A stretch of DNA of 64,000 nucleotides, from NCBI RefSeq assembly GCF_014639535.1, contig NZ_BMGA01000001.1, positions 868,001 to 932,000 of the forward strand, written 5' to 3'. Below the pieces are notes generated by a model, which had not been told where the DNA came from, ran no database searches, and saw nothing but the letters and a program-made list of their open reading frames with translations. This stretch comes from Flavobacterium palustre (GTDB taxonomy: Bacteria; Bacteroidota; Bacteroidia; Flavobacteriales; Flavobacteriaceae). This document shows positions 7,734-16,992 of this stretch, one piece after another; positions within the stretch are counted from its first letter, which is position 1, and each line of letters starts with the position of its first letter. The position numbers were made by a program, and so were the translations under genes.

Positions 7734-9206
7734 ATGCTGAAAATCTTCAAATTATCCATGCTTTCGTTGCGAGTTCGAATTTTTCTTTCGATGATCGTAG
7801 TGATAATTGTTTCTTCGATTTTATTGGCCTCAATTTCTATTGTTCAATTTAAAAATGAAGCCAAAGAGTACCATCGCGAACGATTAGAACGTAAGGAAAA
7901 TGCGGTTCGGGAACATATCAATTATGTACTTTCAACTACTACCTATCCGCTGACAACTGAAAATCTGGAGTTGATTTTTAAGGATAAAATTCATGAATTA
8001 GCGCATATTCATAATACTGAAATCAATGTCTATGATTTAGAAGGCAAACTCTTGAAATCCTCAAAAGAATCTTTTTCAGTAGATAAAACGGCAGCACCTA
8101 TTCCTAAATACATTCTTAAATTAGTTCGTTCTTCGATTGAAAAGCGTTATGAGGATATCAAAACCATTAACGGAATAAAGAACAGGTCGTCGTTTACCCA
8201 AATAAAAGATGATAAATTCAAGCCATTGGGGGTATTAAATCTACCTTATCAGGAAGACGATGGTTTTTATGACAGGGAATTAAACAGCTTTTTACTTCGT
8301 TTAGGTCAGGTGTATTCTTTTATGTTAATTGTGGCTTTTGCTCTGGCTTATTTTCTTTCGTCTTATATTACAAAATCACTGAAAACCATTTCAGACAAAT
8401 TGAATGAAACCAGTTTGAATCAAAAAAACGAAAAGATTTTACTCACTGCCAGCAGTAAAGAAATCAATTTATTGATTAAAGCATATAACCAAATGGTGGA
8501 CGAACTGGAAAAAAGTGCCATTAAATTAGCGCAAAGTGAGCGGGAAGAAGCTTGGCGCGAAATGGCAAAACAGGTGGCGCATGAGATCAAAAATCCATTG
8601 ACACCGATGCGATTGACGGTACAGAGTTTTCAGCGAAAATTTAATCCGGACGATCCTAATATTTTGCAAAAGATGAAGGATTACTCCGAAACTTTAATTC
8701 AGCAAATTGATACCATGACTGCTGTCGCTTCGGCTTTTTCAAATTTTGCTTCCATGCCGGCACAACAAAATGAGACTTTGAATGTGGTGGAGGTTGTCGA
8801 ATTAGCTTTGGATATTTTTAATGAGGAACATATTATTTTTGAAAGTGATTCTCCTGAAATAATTTCTAAAATAGATCGAACACAACTTATCCGAATTATT
8901 ACTAATTTAGTTAAAAATGCCATTCAGTCCATTCCTGAAGAACAGGAAAATAAAACAGTAAAAGTAACTGTGAAAAAAGAGTCCAATAATGTGCTAATTC
9001 TGGTTGAAGATAATGGAATAGGAATTAAAGCCGAAGATATCAATCGGATTTTTGAACCAAAGTTTACCACAAAAAGCAGTGGAATGGGACTTGGATTAGG
9101 TATTATAAAAAATATTATTGAAAACTATAAAGGGACAATTGTCTTTGATACTCAATATGGAAAAGGAACTTGTTTTACAGTTGCTCTCCCAATTATTAAC
9201 TCTTAA
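7734..9206 (+). CDS. Membrane sensor histidine kinase, NtrY-like
   Basis: 490 residues. Two membrane segments (about 15-37 and 192-212) bracket a periplasmic sensor region; a HAMP-like linker (SSYITKSLKTISDKLNE) leads to the HisKA domain with phospho-acceptor His283 in the motif VAHEIKNPLTPM. The ATPase domain follows, with N box (NLVKNAIQSIPEE), G1 (VEDNGIGI), F box (IFEPKFTTK) and G2 (SGMGLGLGI). The HEIKNPLTP form of the H box is typical of NtrY-type kinases. No response regulator lies beside it, so it is an orphan here and its signal is unknown. It ends 9 nt before the enoyl-CoA hydratase gene and is probably cotranscribed with it. Confidence 0.9.
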   Translation: MLKIFKLSMLSLRVRIFLSMIVVIIVSSILLASISIVQFKNEAKEYHRERLERKENAVREHINYVLSTTTYPLTTENLELIFKDKIHELAHIHNTEINVYDLEGKLLKSSKESFSVDKTAAPIPKYILKLVRSSIEKRYEDIKTINGIKNRSSFTQIKDDKFKPLGVLNLPYQEDDGFYDRELNSFLLRLGQVYSFMLIVAFALAYFLSSYITKSLKTISDKLNETSLNQKNEKILLTASSKEINLLIKAYNQMVDELEKSAIKLAQSEREEAWREMAKQVAHEIKNPLTPMRLTVQSFQRKFNPDDPNILQKMKDYSETLIQQIDTMTAVASAFSNFASMPAQQNETLNVVEVVELALDIFNEEHIIFESDSPEIISKIDRTQLIRIITNLVKNAIQSIPEEQENKTVKVTVKKESNNVLILVEDNGIGIKAEDINRIFEPKFTTKSSGMGLGLGIIKNIIENYKGTIVFDTQYGKGTCFTVALPIINS

Positions 9207-9215
9207 ATCAATACC

Positions 9216-9998
9216 ATGAGCTACAAAAATATTTTGATTGAAAAAGAGCATACTGTTGCAACTATTACCATTAACCGTCCTGAAAAATTAAATGCTTTAA
9301 ATAAACTTACTATTCAGGAACTGCATCACGCTTTTTCTGAATTGGAACAAAACCAGGATACACGCGCCATTATTTTAACAGGAAGTGGTGAGAAAGCATT
9401 TGTTGCGGGAGCTGATATTGCTGAATTTGCTCGTTTTTCGGTTGAAGAAGGAGTACAGTTAGCTGCACAGGGACAGGATACCTTATTTAATTTTGTTGAA
9501 AATTTAAGAGTGCCTGTTATTGCTGCCATCAACGGTTTTGCTCTTGGCGGTGGATTAGAATTGGCTATGGCCTGTCATATTCGTGTAGCATCTGATACTG
9601 CTAAAATGGGGCTTCCTGAAGTGTCATTAGGGATAATTCCGGGATATGGGGGAACACAACGTTTGCCGCAATTAATAGGTAAAGGACGCGCTTTAGAAAT
9701 GATACTTTCCGCAGGAATGGTTACTGCTGAGGAAGCTTACCGAACAGGTTTAGTGAATTATGTAGTAGCGCAGGAGGAATTATTACCCTACTGTAATGAA
9801 ATAGCACAAAAAATAATTAAAAACTCTCCGGCAGCGATTGGTATGGCAATTAATGCGGTTAATGCTAATTATAAAGAAGGCGAAAATGGCTTTGAAACCG
9901 AGATAAAATCTTTTGGGAAATGTTTTGGAACAGTAGATTTCAAAGAAGGTACCAAAGCTTTTTTAGAAAAAAGAAAAGCAGTTTTTACAGGAGAGTAG
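9216..9998 (+). CDS. Enoyl-CoA hydratase/isomerase family protein
   Basis: 260 residues, the standard crotonase length. The fold signatures are KAFVAGADIAEF (oxyanion-hole half), INGFALGGGLELAMACHI with Glu115, and MGLPEVSLGIIPGYGGTQRL with Glu135. Both catalytic glutamates of true enoyl-CoA hydratases are present, so hydration of trans-2-enoyl-CoA in fatty acid beta-oxidation or a related catabolic pathway is likely. The chain-length preference cannot be told. It follows the sensor kinase by 9 nt. Confidence 0.92.
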   Translation: MSYKNILIEKEHTVATITINRPEKLNALNKLTIQELHHAFSELEQNQDTRAIILTGSGEKAFVAGADIAEFARFSVEEGVQLAAQGQDTLFNFVENLRVPVIAAINGFALGGGLELAMACHIRVASDTAKMGLPEVSLGIIPGYGGTQRLPQLIGKGRALEMILSAGMVTAEEAYRTGLVNYVVAQEELLPYCNEIAQKIIKNSPAAIGMAINAVNANYKEGENGFETEIKSFGKCFGTVDFKEGTKAFLEKRKAVFTGE

Positions 9999-10001
9999 TT
10001 T

Positions 10002-10044
10002 AGTGTTCAGTGTTCAGTTTGCAGAAAGCAGTAGCAGTTTACAG
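10002..10044. repeat. Degenerate heptamer repeat (AGTGTTC type)
   Basis: AGTGTTCAGTGTTCAG followed by weaker copies (AGTTTGC, AGAAAGC, AGTAGC, AGTTTAC). Same family as 7686-7728 (opposite orientation) and 10464-10506 (same orientation). Confidence 0.7.
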
Positions 10045-10062
10045 AATAAATAATTAAATAAA

Positions 10063-10461
10063 ATGTCATACGAGCCTATATTTGCCCTTTTTTGGGAAAG
10101 AGTGAAACAAAGTATTCAGGATAAAACATTTGCTAAATTAACTTTAGCAAAAACCATTGGCGATACCGAAATTAAGAATGTTTATGTTCGTCCGGTTTTG
10201 CTGGAAAATGATATGATGAAAATGTCTGTCATTGCCCGATATAAAACTGAAGAAATTGAGAGTTTTCATAGTCTGGAGGATACTTATCCTGTTTTGTTTT
10301 CGTATATGAATAATCCTTTTTTAAGTGCTTTGTTATTTACTACAGAAAACGATGTGGTTTTTAAACTGAATAAAAAACGGGCAGGAAGTATTACGGAGCA
10401 GGCACCTACTTTTAAAAGTGCTTCGGATGTGATTCTGGAAATGAAAGAGAAGGGAATTTAA
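10063..10461 (+). CDS. Conserved-looking small cytosolic protein, unknown function
   Basis: 132 residues with no signal peptide or membrane segment. It looks like a single alpha/beta domain: FWERVKQSIQDKTFAKLTLAKTIGDTEIKNVYVRPVLLEND, a strand ending IARYKTEEIESF, and LLFTTENDVVFKLNKKRAGSI. From memory, a similar KTFAKLTLSK/VYVRPV segment forms the N-terminus of larger Bacteroidota methyltransferase-like proteins; if so, this is a stand-alone copy without the catalytic domain. I am not certain of that link. It is flanked on both sides by heptamer repeats and lies downstream of the enoyl-CoA hydratase gene. Confidence 0.6.
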   Translation: MSYEPIFALFWERVKQSIQDKTFAKLTLAKTIGDTEIKNVYVRPVLLENDMMKMSVIARYKTEEIESFHSLEDTYPVLFSYMNNPFLSALLFTTENDVVFKLNKKRAGSITEQAPTFKSASDVILEMKEKGI

Positions 10462-10463
10462 AA

Positions 10464-10506
10464 AGTGTTCAGTGTTCAGTTTTTAGTAATCAGTTGTTGC
10501 AGTAGC
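10464..10506. repeat. Degenerate heptamer repeat (AGTGTTC type)
   Basis: AGTGTTCAGTGTTCAG followed by degenerate copies up to AGTTGTTGCAGTAGC, just after the stop of the 132-residue protein gene. The third member of the dispersed family seen at 7686 and 10002. Confidence 0.7.
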
Positions 10507-10527
10507 TAAATATTTTCGGTATTAAAT

Positions 10528-10560
10528 AACAAAGCCACTCCATTACAGAGTGGCTTTGTT
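10528..10560. terminator. Strong bidirectional terminator between convergent operons
   Basis: AACAAAGCCACTC (10528-10540) and GAGTGGCTTTGTT (10548-10560) form a perfect 13-bp stem with loop CATTACA. It lies between the rightward gene ending at 10461 and the leftward efflux operon ending at 10605 and can serve both. Confidence 0.85.
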
Positions 10561-10604
10561 GCGTAATTAGGGTTTGAATAATATTAAATTTTGCAAAATG
10601 GCAA

Positions 10605-12056
10605 TTAATTCCATCCGCCGCCTAAGGATTTATACATGTTTACCTTAGCAGTCAATTGTTTTTGTTTGGTTTCTACCAGTTGCAATTTCGATTCTAAAGC
10701 ATCGCGTTGCGTTAATAAAACTTCCATATAATCAGCTCTGGCAGCACTGAAAAGTTTATTGGTAATTTCAATTGAATTAGTTAAAGCTACTACTTGCTGT
10801 TCTTTTTGTTCGTAGCTTTTCTTTAAATTATCAATTTTAGATAAACCATTTAACACTTCGATATGTGCATTTAATACGGTTTTTTCATAATCAAAAATCG
10901 CTTGTAATTGCTTATCGTTAGCATTATAATAAGCTGCTTTAATTGCATTTCGGTTTATTAATGGCGCTACCATATCGCCAGCAAGACCATATAATAATGA
11001 TTCAGGCATTGTAGTAATATATTTTGTCTTGAACGACTCTAATCCTACACCAGCTCTTAACGTAAATGACGGATAAAAATTAGCTTTGGCAACCTTTGTA
11101 TCCAGTTTGGCGGCCTGCAATTCATATTCCGCCCGTCTAATATCAGGACGATTGGTTAAGAGCTGAGAAGGTATTCCGGCATAAATAGTATCTATTTTTT
11201 GATCAATAAAACGATCTGAATCGCGGTTGATGTGTTGAGGAGAACGACCTACTAAGAAATTTAATTTGTTTTCGGTTTCCACAATATCCTGCTTTACGTT
11301 GTACAATTCGCTGGTGTTTTTGAACACTTCCGCTTCCAGTCTTTGTACACCAAGAGCAGTTGCTTTGGCTGCCTGCATTTGAAGACGAATGGTTTTCAAA
11401 CCGTTGTTTTGTAACTCTAAGTTTTGTGTCAGAATAGCCAGTTTATTATCCAAAGCCTGCAATTCGTAATACGAATCGGCGATTTCAGCAATTAAATTGG
11501 TAACCATAAAGTTTTTTCCTTCTACAGAAGAAAGATATTCCATTACAGCAGCTTTTTTTGCATTGCGGAGTTTCTTCCAAACGTCTAATTCCCAGGTTGC
11601 AAATGCACCCACTTTGTAATTTTGTAGTGGCTCAGGGAATTCTTGACCGGGTTTAATTTCGGTATTGGCATCATTAGCACCCTGGCTGGTGTAACGTCCC
11701 ACTTTTTCTACTTCGGCAGCAGCCTGAATGCCTACAAATGGTAAATATTCTCCTTTTCTGGCCTGAATTTCATTCTTAGCAATGTCAACCTGTTGCAGCA
11801 TAATATTCAGTTCCTGATTGTTTACAAGAGCGGTGTCAATAAGTGCGGTTAGTTTTGGGTCATTAAAGAATTCCTTCCATTTCATGTTGGCAGAATTGGT
11901 CGTATCCTTTGAAACTACGTTTTGAAATTGTTCCGGTAAATCCTTTTTTTCATCGCGAATTGTTTTTGTTGGTACACAGCTTTGAAATAATAGGGAGGAT
12001 AAGGTCAGCGCTAGTACTGACCTTATGTTGCTATATTTGAAAATTACATTATTCAT
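10605..12056 (-). CDS. RND efflux outer-membrane factor (OprM/NodT family lipoprotein)
   Basis: 483 residues. The signal peptide ends in a lipobox (LLFQSC), so this is a lipid-anchored TolC-type channel. Two repeated alpha-helical coiled-coil and beta-strand halves are visible. Typical OMF features are the IPSQLLTNRPDIRRAEYELQAAK segment, the YPSFTLRAGVGLES strand and the DYMEVLLTQRDALESKLQ helix. Its start overlaps the end of the RND pump gene by 8 nt, showing translational coupling. It completes the tripartite pump with the two genes before it. A 10-bp hairpin lies within its signal-peptide codons (11999-12026). Confidence 0.93.
   Translation of the reverse strand: MNNVIFKYSNIRSVLALTLSSLLFQSCVPTKTIRDEKKDLPEQFQNVVSKDTTNSANMKWKEFFNDPKLTALIDTALVNNQELNIMLQQVDIAKNEIQARKGEYLPFVGIQAAAEVEKVGRYTSQGANDANTEIKPGQEFPEPLQNYKVGAFATWELDVWKKLRNAKKAAVMEYLSSVEGKNFMVTNLIAEIADSYYELQALDNKLAILTQNLELQNNGLKTIRLQMQAAKATALGVQRLEAEVFKNTSELYNVKQDIVETENKLNFLVGRSPQHINRDSDRFIDQKIDTIYAGIPSQLLTNRPDIRRAEYELQAAKLDTKVAKANFYPSFTLRAGVGLESFKTKYITTMPESLLYGLAGDMVAPLINRNAIKAAYYNANDKQLQAIFDYEKTVLNAHIEVLNGLSKIDNLKKSYEQKEQQVVALTNSIEITNKLFSAARADYMEVLLTQRDALESKLQLVETKQKQLTAKVNMYKSLGGGWN
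11999..12026. repeat. 10-bp perfect inverted repeat inside the OMF signal-peptide coding region
   Basis: ATAAGGTCAG (11999-12008) and CTGACCTTAT (12017-12026) with an 8-nt loop, about 30 nt downstream of the OMF start codon at 12056. It would form a hairpin in the mRNA early in the coding sequence. Confidence 0.75.
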
Positions 12057-15000
12057 TGTTGTTTCTTTTTATTAATTCTTTCAATTGTTTATTCATGGCT
12101 TTGAGGCGTAATTGGAGTTTGCTTTCTCCTTCGCTCGCTTTCATGAATTCTTCGGTTACTGATTCATGATGTTCATCCTGAATCAGACTGCGACCATCGC
12201 TCATTTTTGCAAATGCGTAATACAATCCCGGAATGACAAAAACACCAAACAGCGTTCCTATAATCATTCCTCCCATAGCCGATCCACCGATGGTTCTGTT
12301 ACCAATGGCTCCCGCACCGGTAGCAATAACTAACGGAATAAGTCCGGCAATAAAGGCAAAAGAGGTCATCAGGATAGGTCTGAAACGCAGTTTAGCACCT
12401 TCCATCGCAGCATCCACAATATTCATTCCTTGGGATCGTTTCTGGACGGCGACTTCTACAATCAATACGGCATTTTTACCGAGTAATCCAATAAGCATGA
12501 TGACTCCAATTTGGGCATACACATCATTTGATAATCCCATTAATTGTAATAAGGCAAATGAACCAAAGAATCCCACAGGTAATGATAACAATACAGCAAA
12601 TGGCAATACAAAACTTTCATATTGTGCTGCTAAAACCAGATAAACGAATATCAATACAATACCAAAAACGTACAAAGCATCGTTTCCTCTGTTGGCTTCA
12701 TCATACGACAATCCTTCCCAGGCAATATCATAACCTCTTGGCAGATTGATGTGAGCCACTTCTTTAATAGCGTTAATTGCATCGGCACTAGTGTATCCTT
12801 TAGCCGGTAATCCTCGAATAGAAGCTGAATTGTACAAATTATATCGCGTGATCTCATTTGGTCCTAATTGTTTTTCGACTTTCATAAATGCCGAATAAGG
12901 AACCATTTCTCCAGCTTCATTTTTTACGAATAATTTCTCCAAATCCGAAGGGATTTTTCGGTATTCAGGAGCTGCCTGAGTATACACTTTAAAGAACTGA
13001 CCGAATTTGATAAATCCTTGTTCGTAAGTACTACCAATAAGAATATTCAGGTTATCCATGGCTTTACCAATAGAAACGCCTTTTTGCATCGCTGCTTTAT
13101 TGTCGATATTCAGTTTTAACTGAGGATAATTGGCAGAATAAAAAGTAAAGACTCCTGTTAGTTCTTTTCGTTTTTCTAAAGCAGCAAGGAAATCGTTGTT
13201 TACTCTTTGGAATTCCTGATAATCAGTTCCATTTGTTTTGTCCAATAAACGCAAAGAGAAACCTCCTGATGAACCAAATCCAGGTACTGCCGGCGGTTCA
13301 AAATATTCGATAACCGCACCCAGGTTTTTGGATTTGTTTTCTAATTCTTCCATGATTTCTTGTACGGAATGCGTTCTTTCGTCCCAAGGTTTCAGGTTAA
13401 TCATACAAGTTCCGGCATTCGATCCACGACCTTCAGTCATGATTTCATAACCAGCCAAAGAAGAAACAGAAGCTACTCCGTCAATTTTCTCGCAAATTTG
13501 TGTTAGTTTTTTGGCAACATCGTTAGTACGCTCTAATGTTGTTCCCGGAGGTGTTTGAATGATGGCGTAAATCATTCCCTGATCTTCACTTGGAATAAAT
13601 CCGGCAGGAAGAGTTTGATTTGTAAAATAAGTGGCAACACTAAATCCAATTAGAATTCCGAAAGTAATTACTCTTCGGTTCACAATGTATTTTAAAATGC
13701 CCACATAATGTCCGGTCAATTTTTCAAATCCTTTGTTGAACCAGTCAATAAATCGGTCAATAGGCGATTTTTTCTTTGGACCGTGGTTGTGTTTCAATAA
13801 CATCGCACAAAGTACAGGCGTAAGCGTCAAAGCAACTACGGCAGAAATAATAATTGATCCCGCCATGGTGATAGAGAATTGACGATAGAATACTCCAACT
13901 GGTCCTGTCATGAACGAAATAGGAATAAATACAGAAACCATTACTAAAGTAATTGCAATAATTGCTCCTCCAATTTCACCTAAAACCGCTTTTGAAGCTT
14001 TGTAGGGTGAGAGATGTTCTTCTTCCATTTTTACATGGACAGCCTCGACGACGACAATCGCATCATCGACTACAATTCCAATGGCTAATACTAATGCAAA
14101 TAAGGTAATCAGGTTGATAGATAAACCAAAAATTTGCATTACAAAAAAGGCTCCGATTAACGAAACCGGTACGGCAATAACCGGAATCAATGTCGAACGC
14201 CAGTCTCCTAAAAACAGGAATACTACAACTGATACTAATACGAAAGCATCTCTAAGTGTGTCTAAAACCTGTTCGATAGAAGCATCTAAGAAACTGGATA
14301 CATCATAACTAATTTTATAACCTACTCCCGGCGGAAGGTCTTTTTCCAGTTCTTTTAGTTTGGCTTTTACGTCTCTAATTACATCACTACCATTAGTTCC
14401 CAGCGTTTGTTTTAAAACGATAGAAGCAGATGGTTTTCCGTCTAAATTATCATAAATATCATAAAATTCACTTCCTAATTCTACATTGGCAATATCTCCT
14501 AATTTGATTTCTTCTCCATTTGCATTGGCTCGAATAATCACGTCTTTGTATTCCTGAGGTTCACTGTATCGGTCTCTATATGTTAATACATATTCCAGCG
14601 ATTGTGATTTTATTCCGGAACTTTGTCCAAGTCTTCCTGGTCTTGCCAGAATACTTTGTTCCTGCATGGCTTTCATTACTTCTTCGGCAGAAATATTATA
14701 AGCACGCATTCTGTCCGGTTTTAACCAAATACGCATAGCATATTTACGGCTTCCTAAAATTTGTGCACTGGCAATTCCGTTGATACGCTGTATTTCGCGA
14801 AGCATGTTGGTATAAGCATAGTTGTAAAGGAATTTCTCGTCTACTTCATGTCCTTTTTTGCTGTACAAATCAACATACATCAACATACTTGGCTGAACGG
14901 GAGTAATGATAACTCCTTCACGTTGTACCAAATCTGGTAATAAAGGCATTACTTGGTCAACCCTTGTCTTTACCCTGATTACGGCGACGTTGGGGTCGGT

Positions 15001-15291
15001 TCCCGGTTCAAAAATAACACGTATGGTTCCTTCTCCCGCACTGGTTGCATCGGAGGCAATGTAACGCATTCCGGGAACTCCGTTAATGGCTGTTTCCAGC
15101 GGAATTAATGTTGATTTTACCAATACATCCGAACTGGAACCCGGATAGGCAATAAAAATATTTACTGTTGTTGGTGCGATTTCCGGAAATTGAGAAATGG
15201 GTAATTGTTTAATGGCAAGCAACCCCATAAATACAATAATCACCGAAATAACGATCGCTAAGACCGGTCTTTGAATGAATTTTTTAAACAT
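12049..15291 (-). CDS. RND multidrug efflux pump, HAE1 (AcrB-like) family
   Basis: 1,080 residues, about the standard length. The inner-membrane, proton-driven pump exports hydrophobic and amphiphilic compounds through the outer-membrane factor. The N-terminus MFKKFIQRPVLAIVISVIIVFMGLLAIKQLP is the HAE1 start. The proton-relay aspartates appear in GIVVDDAIVVVEAV (about 405-415) and the matching lysine in LIGLLGKNAVLIVEVAV. Two porter loops and twelve membrane helices are evident, with FIPSEDQGMIYAIIQTPPGTTLERT opening the second loop. The charged tail after the last helix (about 40 residues) is slightly long. It lies 23 nt after the adaptor gene and overlaps the OMF gene. The substrate is unknown. 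Confidence 0.96.
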   Translation of the reverse strand: MFKKFIQRPVLAIVISVIIVFMGLLAIKQLPISQFPEIAPTTVNIFIAYPGSSSDVLVKSTLIPLETAINGVPGMRYIASDATSAGEGTIRVIFEPGTDPNVAVIRVKTRVDQVMPLLPDLVQREGVIITPVQPSMLMYVDLYSKKGHEVDEKFLYNYAYTNMLREIQRINGIASAQILGSRKYAMRIWLKPDRMRAYNISAEEVMKAMQEQSILARPGRLGQSSGIKSQSLEYVLTYRDRYSEPQEYKDVIIRANANGEEIKLGDIANVELGSEFYDIYDNLDGKPSASIVLKQTLGTNGSDVIRDVKAKLKELEKDLPPGVGYKISYDVSSFLDASIEQVLDTLRDAFVLVSVVVFLFLGDWRSTLIPVIAVPVSLIGAFFVMQIFGLSINLITLFALVLAIGIVVDDAIVVVEAVHVKMEEEHLSPYKASKAVLGEIGGAIIAITLVMVSVFIPISFMTGPVGVFYRQFSITMAGSIIISAVVALTLTPVLCAMLLKHNHGPKKKSPIDRFIDWFNKGFEKLTGHYVGILKYIVNRRVITFGILIGFSVATYFTNQTLPAGFIPSEDQGMIYAIIQTPPGTTLERTNDVAKKLTQICEKIDGVASVSSLAGYEIMTEGRGSNAGTCMINLKPWDERTHSVQEIMEELENKSKNLGAVIEYFEPPAVPGFGSSGGFSLRLLDKTNGTDYQEFQRVNNDFLAALEKRKELTGVFTFYSANYPQLKLNIDNKAAMQKGVSIGKAMDNLNILIGSTYEQGFIKFGQFFKVYTQAAPEYRKIPSDLEKLFVKNEAGEMVPYSAFMKVEKQLGPNEITRYNLYNSASIRGLPAKGYTSADAINAIKEVAHINLPRGYDIAWEGLSYDEANRGNDALYVFGIVLIFVYLVLAAQYESFVLPFAVLLSLPVGFFGSFALLQLMGLSNDVYAQIGVIMLIGLLGKNAVLIVEVAVQKRSQGMNIVDAAMEGAKLRFRPILMTSFAFIAGLIPLVIATGAGAIGNRTIGGSAMGGMIIGTLFGVFVIPGLYYAFAKMSDGRSLIQDEHHESVTEEFMKASEGESKLQLRLKAMNKQLKELIKRNNNE

Positions 15292-15314
15292 TTTGTTCTT
15301 TTTTAAAGGGTTTT

Positions 15315-16397
15315 TTACTCAGCGTAAACATCAAGATGTGATAATACTTTTTTAGCCTTTTCAACATTGTATTTTACTTTCTCGTTGTTTTTTACCAATC
15401 GTAGTCCGTCTAACAGAATATGATCATTAGCACTCAGACCTTTTTTTACTACAAATAAATTTTCTAAAGTAGCTCCAATAGTAATTTCTCTTTGTCTAAC
15501 AATTCCGTTTTTATCAATTACAAAAACATAACGTTTATCTAAAACTTCAAAAGTTGTTTTTTGTGGAATAAGCAACACATTTTTAAGCGGAACAGTCATT
15601 AAAATTGTTCCTGTTTCTCCGTGTCTTAAAATACCTTGCGGATTTGGGAATGTTGCTCTAAAGGCAATATTTCCGGTTTCGTTATTGAATTCTCCTTCAA
15701 TAGTTTCTACAATACCGGATTGATTGAATTGCATATCGTTTGCCATGCGCAAATTCACTTTTTGCTTTTTATTTTTATCGGCGCTCATGATGTAATTCAA
15801 ATATTCTGCTTCAGGAACATTGAAATACACCCACATTTTGCTGTTGTTAGAAAGAGAAGTTAATAATTCGCCTTCCTCAAGCATACTTCCTTCTCTAGCC
15901 AATAAATGGTCAACGATACCATCAAATGAAGCTTTGATATTAGTAAAGCCAAGATGAGTTGCGGCTAAGTTTATTTCGGCATTGGCTTTGTCTAATTTGG
16001 CTTTAGAAATAGCCAATTCGTTTGCCGAAACTACTTTGTTGTCAGCAAGAAGTTTGGTGTTTTTGTATTCTATTAAAGCGGCATTTCCTTCGGCCTTTGC
16101 TTTTTGTAATTCTGCCTTATAGACATTTGGCATAATGCCGAATAATGCCTGACCTTTTTTTACTTTTTGGCCTTCATCTACAAAAATTTTCTGAAGGTAT
16201 CCTTTTTCCAGAGCTCTAACTTCAATATGCTGAATAGAGTGAATTTGGCACACATATTCTTTAGTAAGAGAAGTGTCCATTGCCACAGGATTAGTAACAT
16301 TAAATGTGCTTTCTTCTTTTTTTTCTTCTTTATGAGAGTTGCAACCAATAGTGCATAACGCGGTCATAAGACCAATGAAAATTGCGTTTTTTTTCAT
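15315..16397 (-). CDS. RND efflux periplasmic adaptor (membrane fusion) lipoprotein
   Basis: 360 residues. The signal peptide ends in a lipobox (ALCTIGC), anchoring it in the membrane facing the periplasm. Order of domains: split lipoyl half (VRALEKGYLQKIFVDEGQKVKKGQALFGI), coiled-coil hairpin (KAELQKAKAEGNAALIEYKNTKLL through ELAISKAKLDKANAEINLAA), second lipoyl half (IKASFDGIVDHLLAREGSMLEEGELL), beta-barrel and membrane-proximal domains. It links the pump and the outer-membrane channel encoded downstream. It follows the small secreted protein gene after 157 bp, without a visible -7 element in that gap. Confidence 0.94.
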   Translation of the reverse strand: MKKNAIFIGLMTALCTIGCNSHKEEKKEESTFNVTNPVAMDTSLTKEYVCQIHSIQHIEVRALEKGYLQKIFVDEGQKVKKGQALFGIMPNVYKAELQKAKAEGNAALIEYKNTKLLADNKVVSANELAISKAKLDKANAEINLAATHLGFTNIKASFDGIVDHLLAREGSMLEEGELLTSLSNNSKMWVYFNVPEAEYLNYIMSADKNKKQKVNLRMANDMQFNQSGIVETIEGEFNNETGNIAFRATFPNPQGILRHGETGTILMTVPLKNVLLIPQKTTFEVLDKRYVFVIDKNGIVRQREITIGATLENLFVVKKGLSANDHILLDGLRLVKNNEKVKYNVEKAKKVLSHLDVYAE

Positions 16398-16477
16398 GAT
16401 ATTCTTAACTTTTTAAAACAATGGGATGATTTTTTAAGTCGAAGTAATAAAAACAACGACCCATGCACCTTATTTGG

Positions 16478-16503
16478 CTTATCTCAATCAGAACAGAGAT
16501 AAG
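16478..16503. repeat. 8-bp inverted repeat upstream of the efflux adaptor gene
   Basis: CTTATCTC (16478-16485) and GAGATAAG (16496-16503), 10-nt loop, in the 157-bp gap between the small secreted protein and the adaptor gene. No T-tract follows in the gene direction, so it may be an operator or an mRNA processing site rather than a terminator. Confidence 0.5.
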
Positions 16504-16554
16504 AAATAGAGTGTAAGCAAATAAATGCTAATGTGTTTGTTTAAAAAGTTGGGA

Positions 16555-16983
16555 TCAAATTCGGAAAACCTCGAATATAATGTAAAGTGAATTACGGGAG
16601 GGTAGGTAGGAAAGCTCTTTGCAGAACGCCTGAGTTTTTTTGACGTATGATATAAAAACGGATAGCGTCTGCTGTTTGAAAAAAGAAAGTTGGTAAGATT
16701 GTTTTTCTATAGACTTTTTTGGAGCCATAGTTTCTGAATCTTCTTCTTCATTGTCAGAACTAAGGATTTCTTTCTTATGGTAAGTTTCAAATACTGCGTC
16801 AGATACAGCAGTTTGATTGTTAAAAAGATTTTCTAAGTCAGTTTGATTAGCGGTTTCTTTCGATATTGTTTCTTTTGAATTCGCTAACAAAGCTTTTTTT
16901 GTTAGTGTATGGGCAAATAAAGAACTGTTGCTAAATAACAGCAGCATACATAAAGGGATAATGTGTTGTATTGCCTTCTTCAT
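16555..16983 (-). CDS. Small secreted protein preceding the RND efflux operon, unknown function
   Basis: 142 residues with a signal peptide (about 1-24, ending SLFAH) and a mostly helical, charged mature part containing an acidic stretch (SSDNEEEDSE) and two cysteines-poor segments (one Cys only, in AFCKELSY). I recognise no family. It has its own promoter (16993-17023) and points into the efflux operon, so it may be cotranscribed and act in the envelope with the pump. The A-rich N-terminal coding and lack of metal motifs argue against a CusF-like chaperone. Confidence 0.6.
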   Translation of the reverse strand: MKKAIQHIIPLCMLLLFSNSSLFAHTLTKKALLANSKETISKETANQTDLENLFNNQTAVSDAVFETYHKKEILSSDNEEEDSETMAPKKSIEKQSYQLSFFKQQTLSVFISYVKKTQAFCKELSYLPSRNSLYIIFEVFRI

Positions 16984-16992
16984 CTAATGTTG

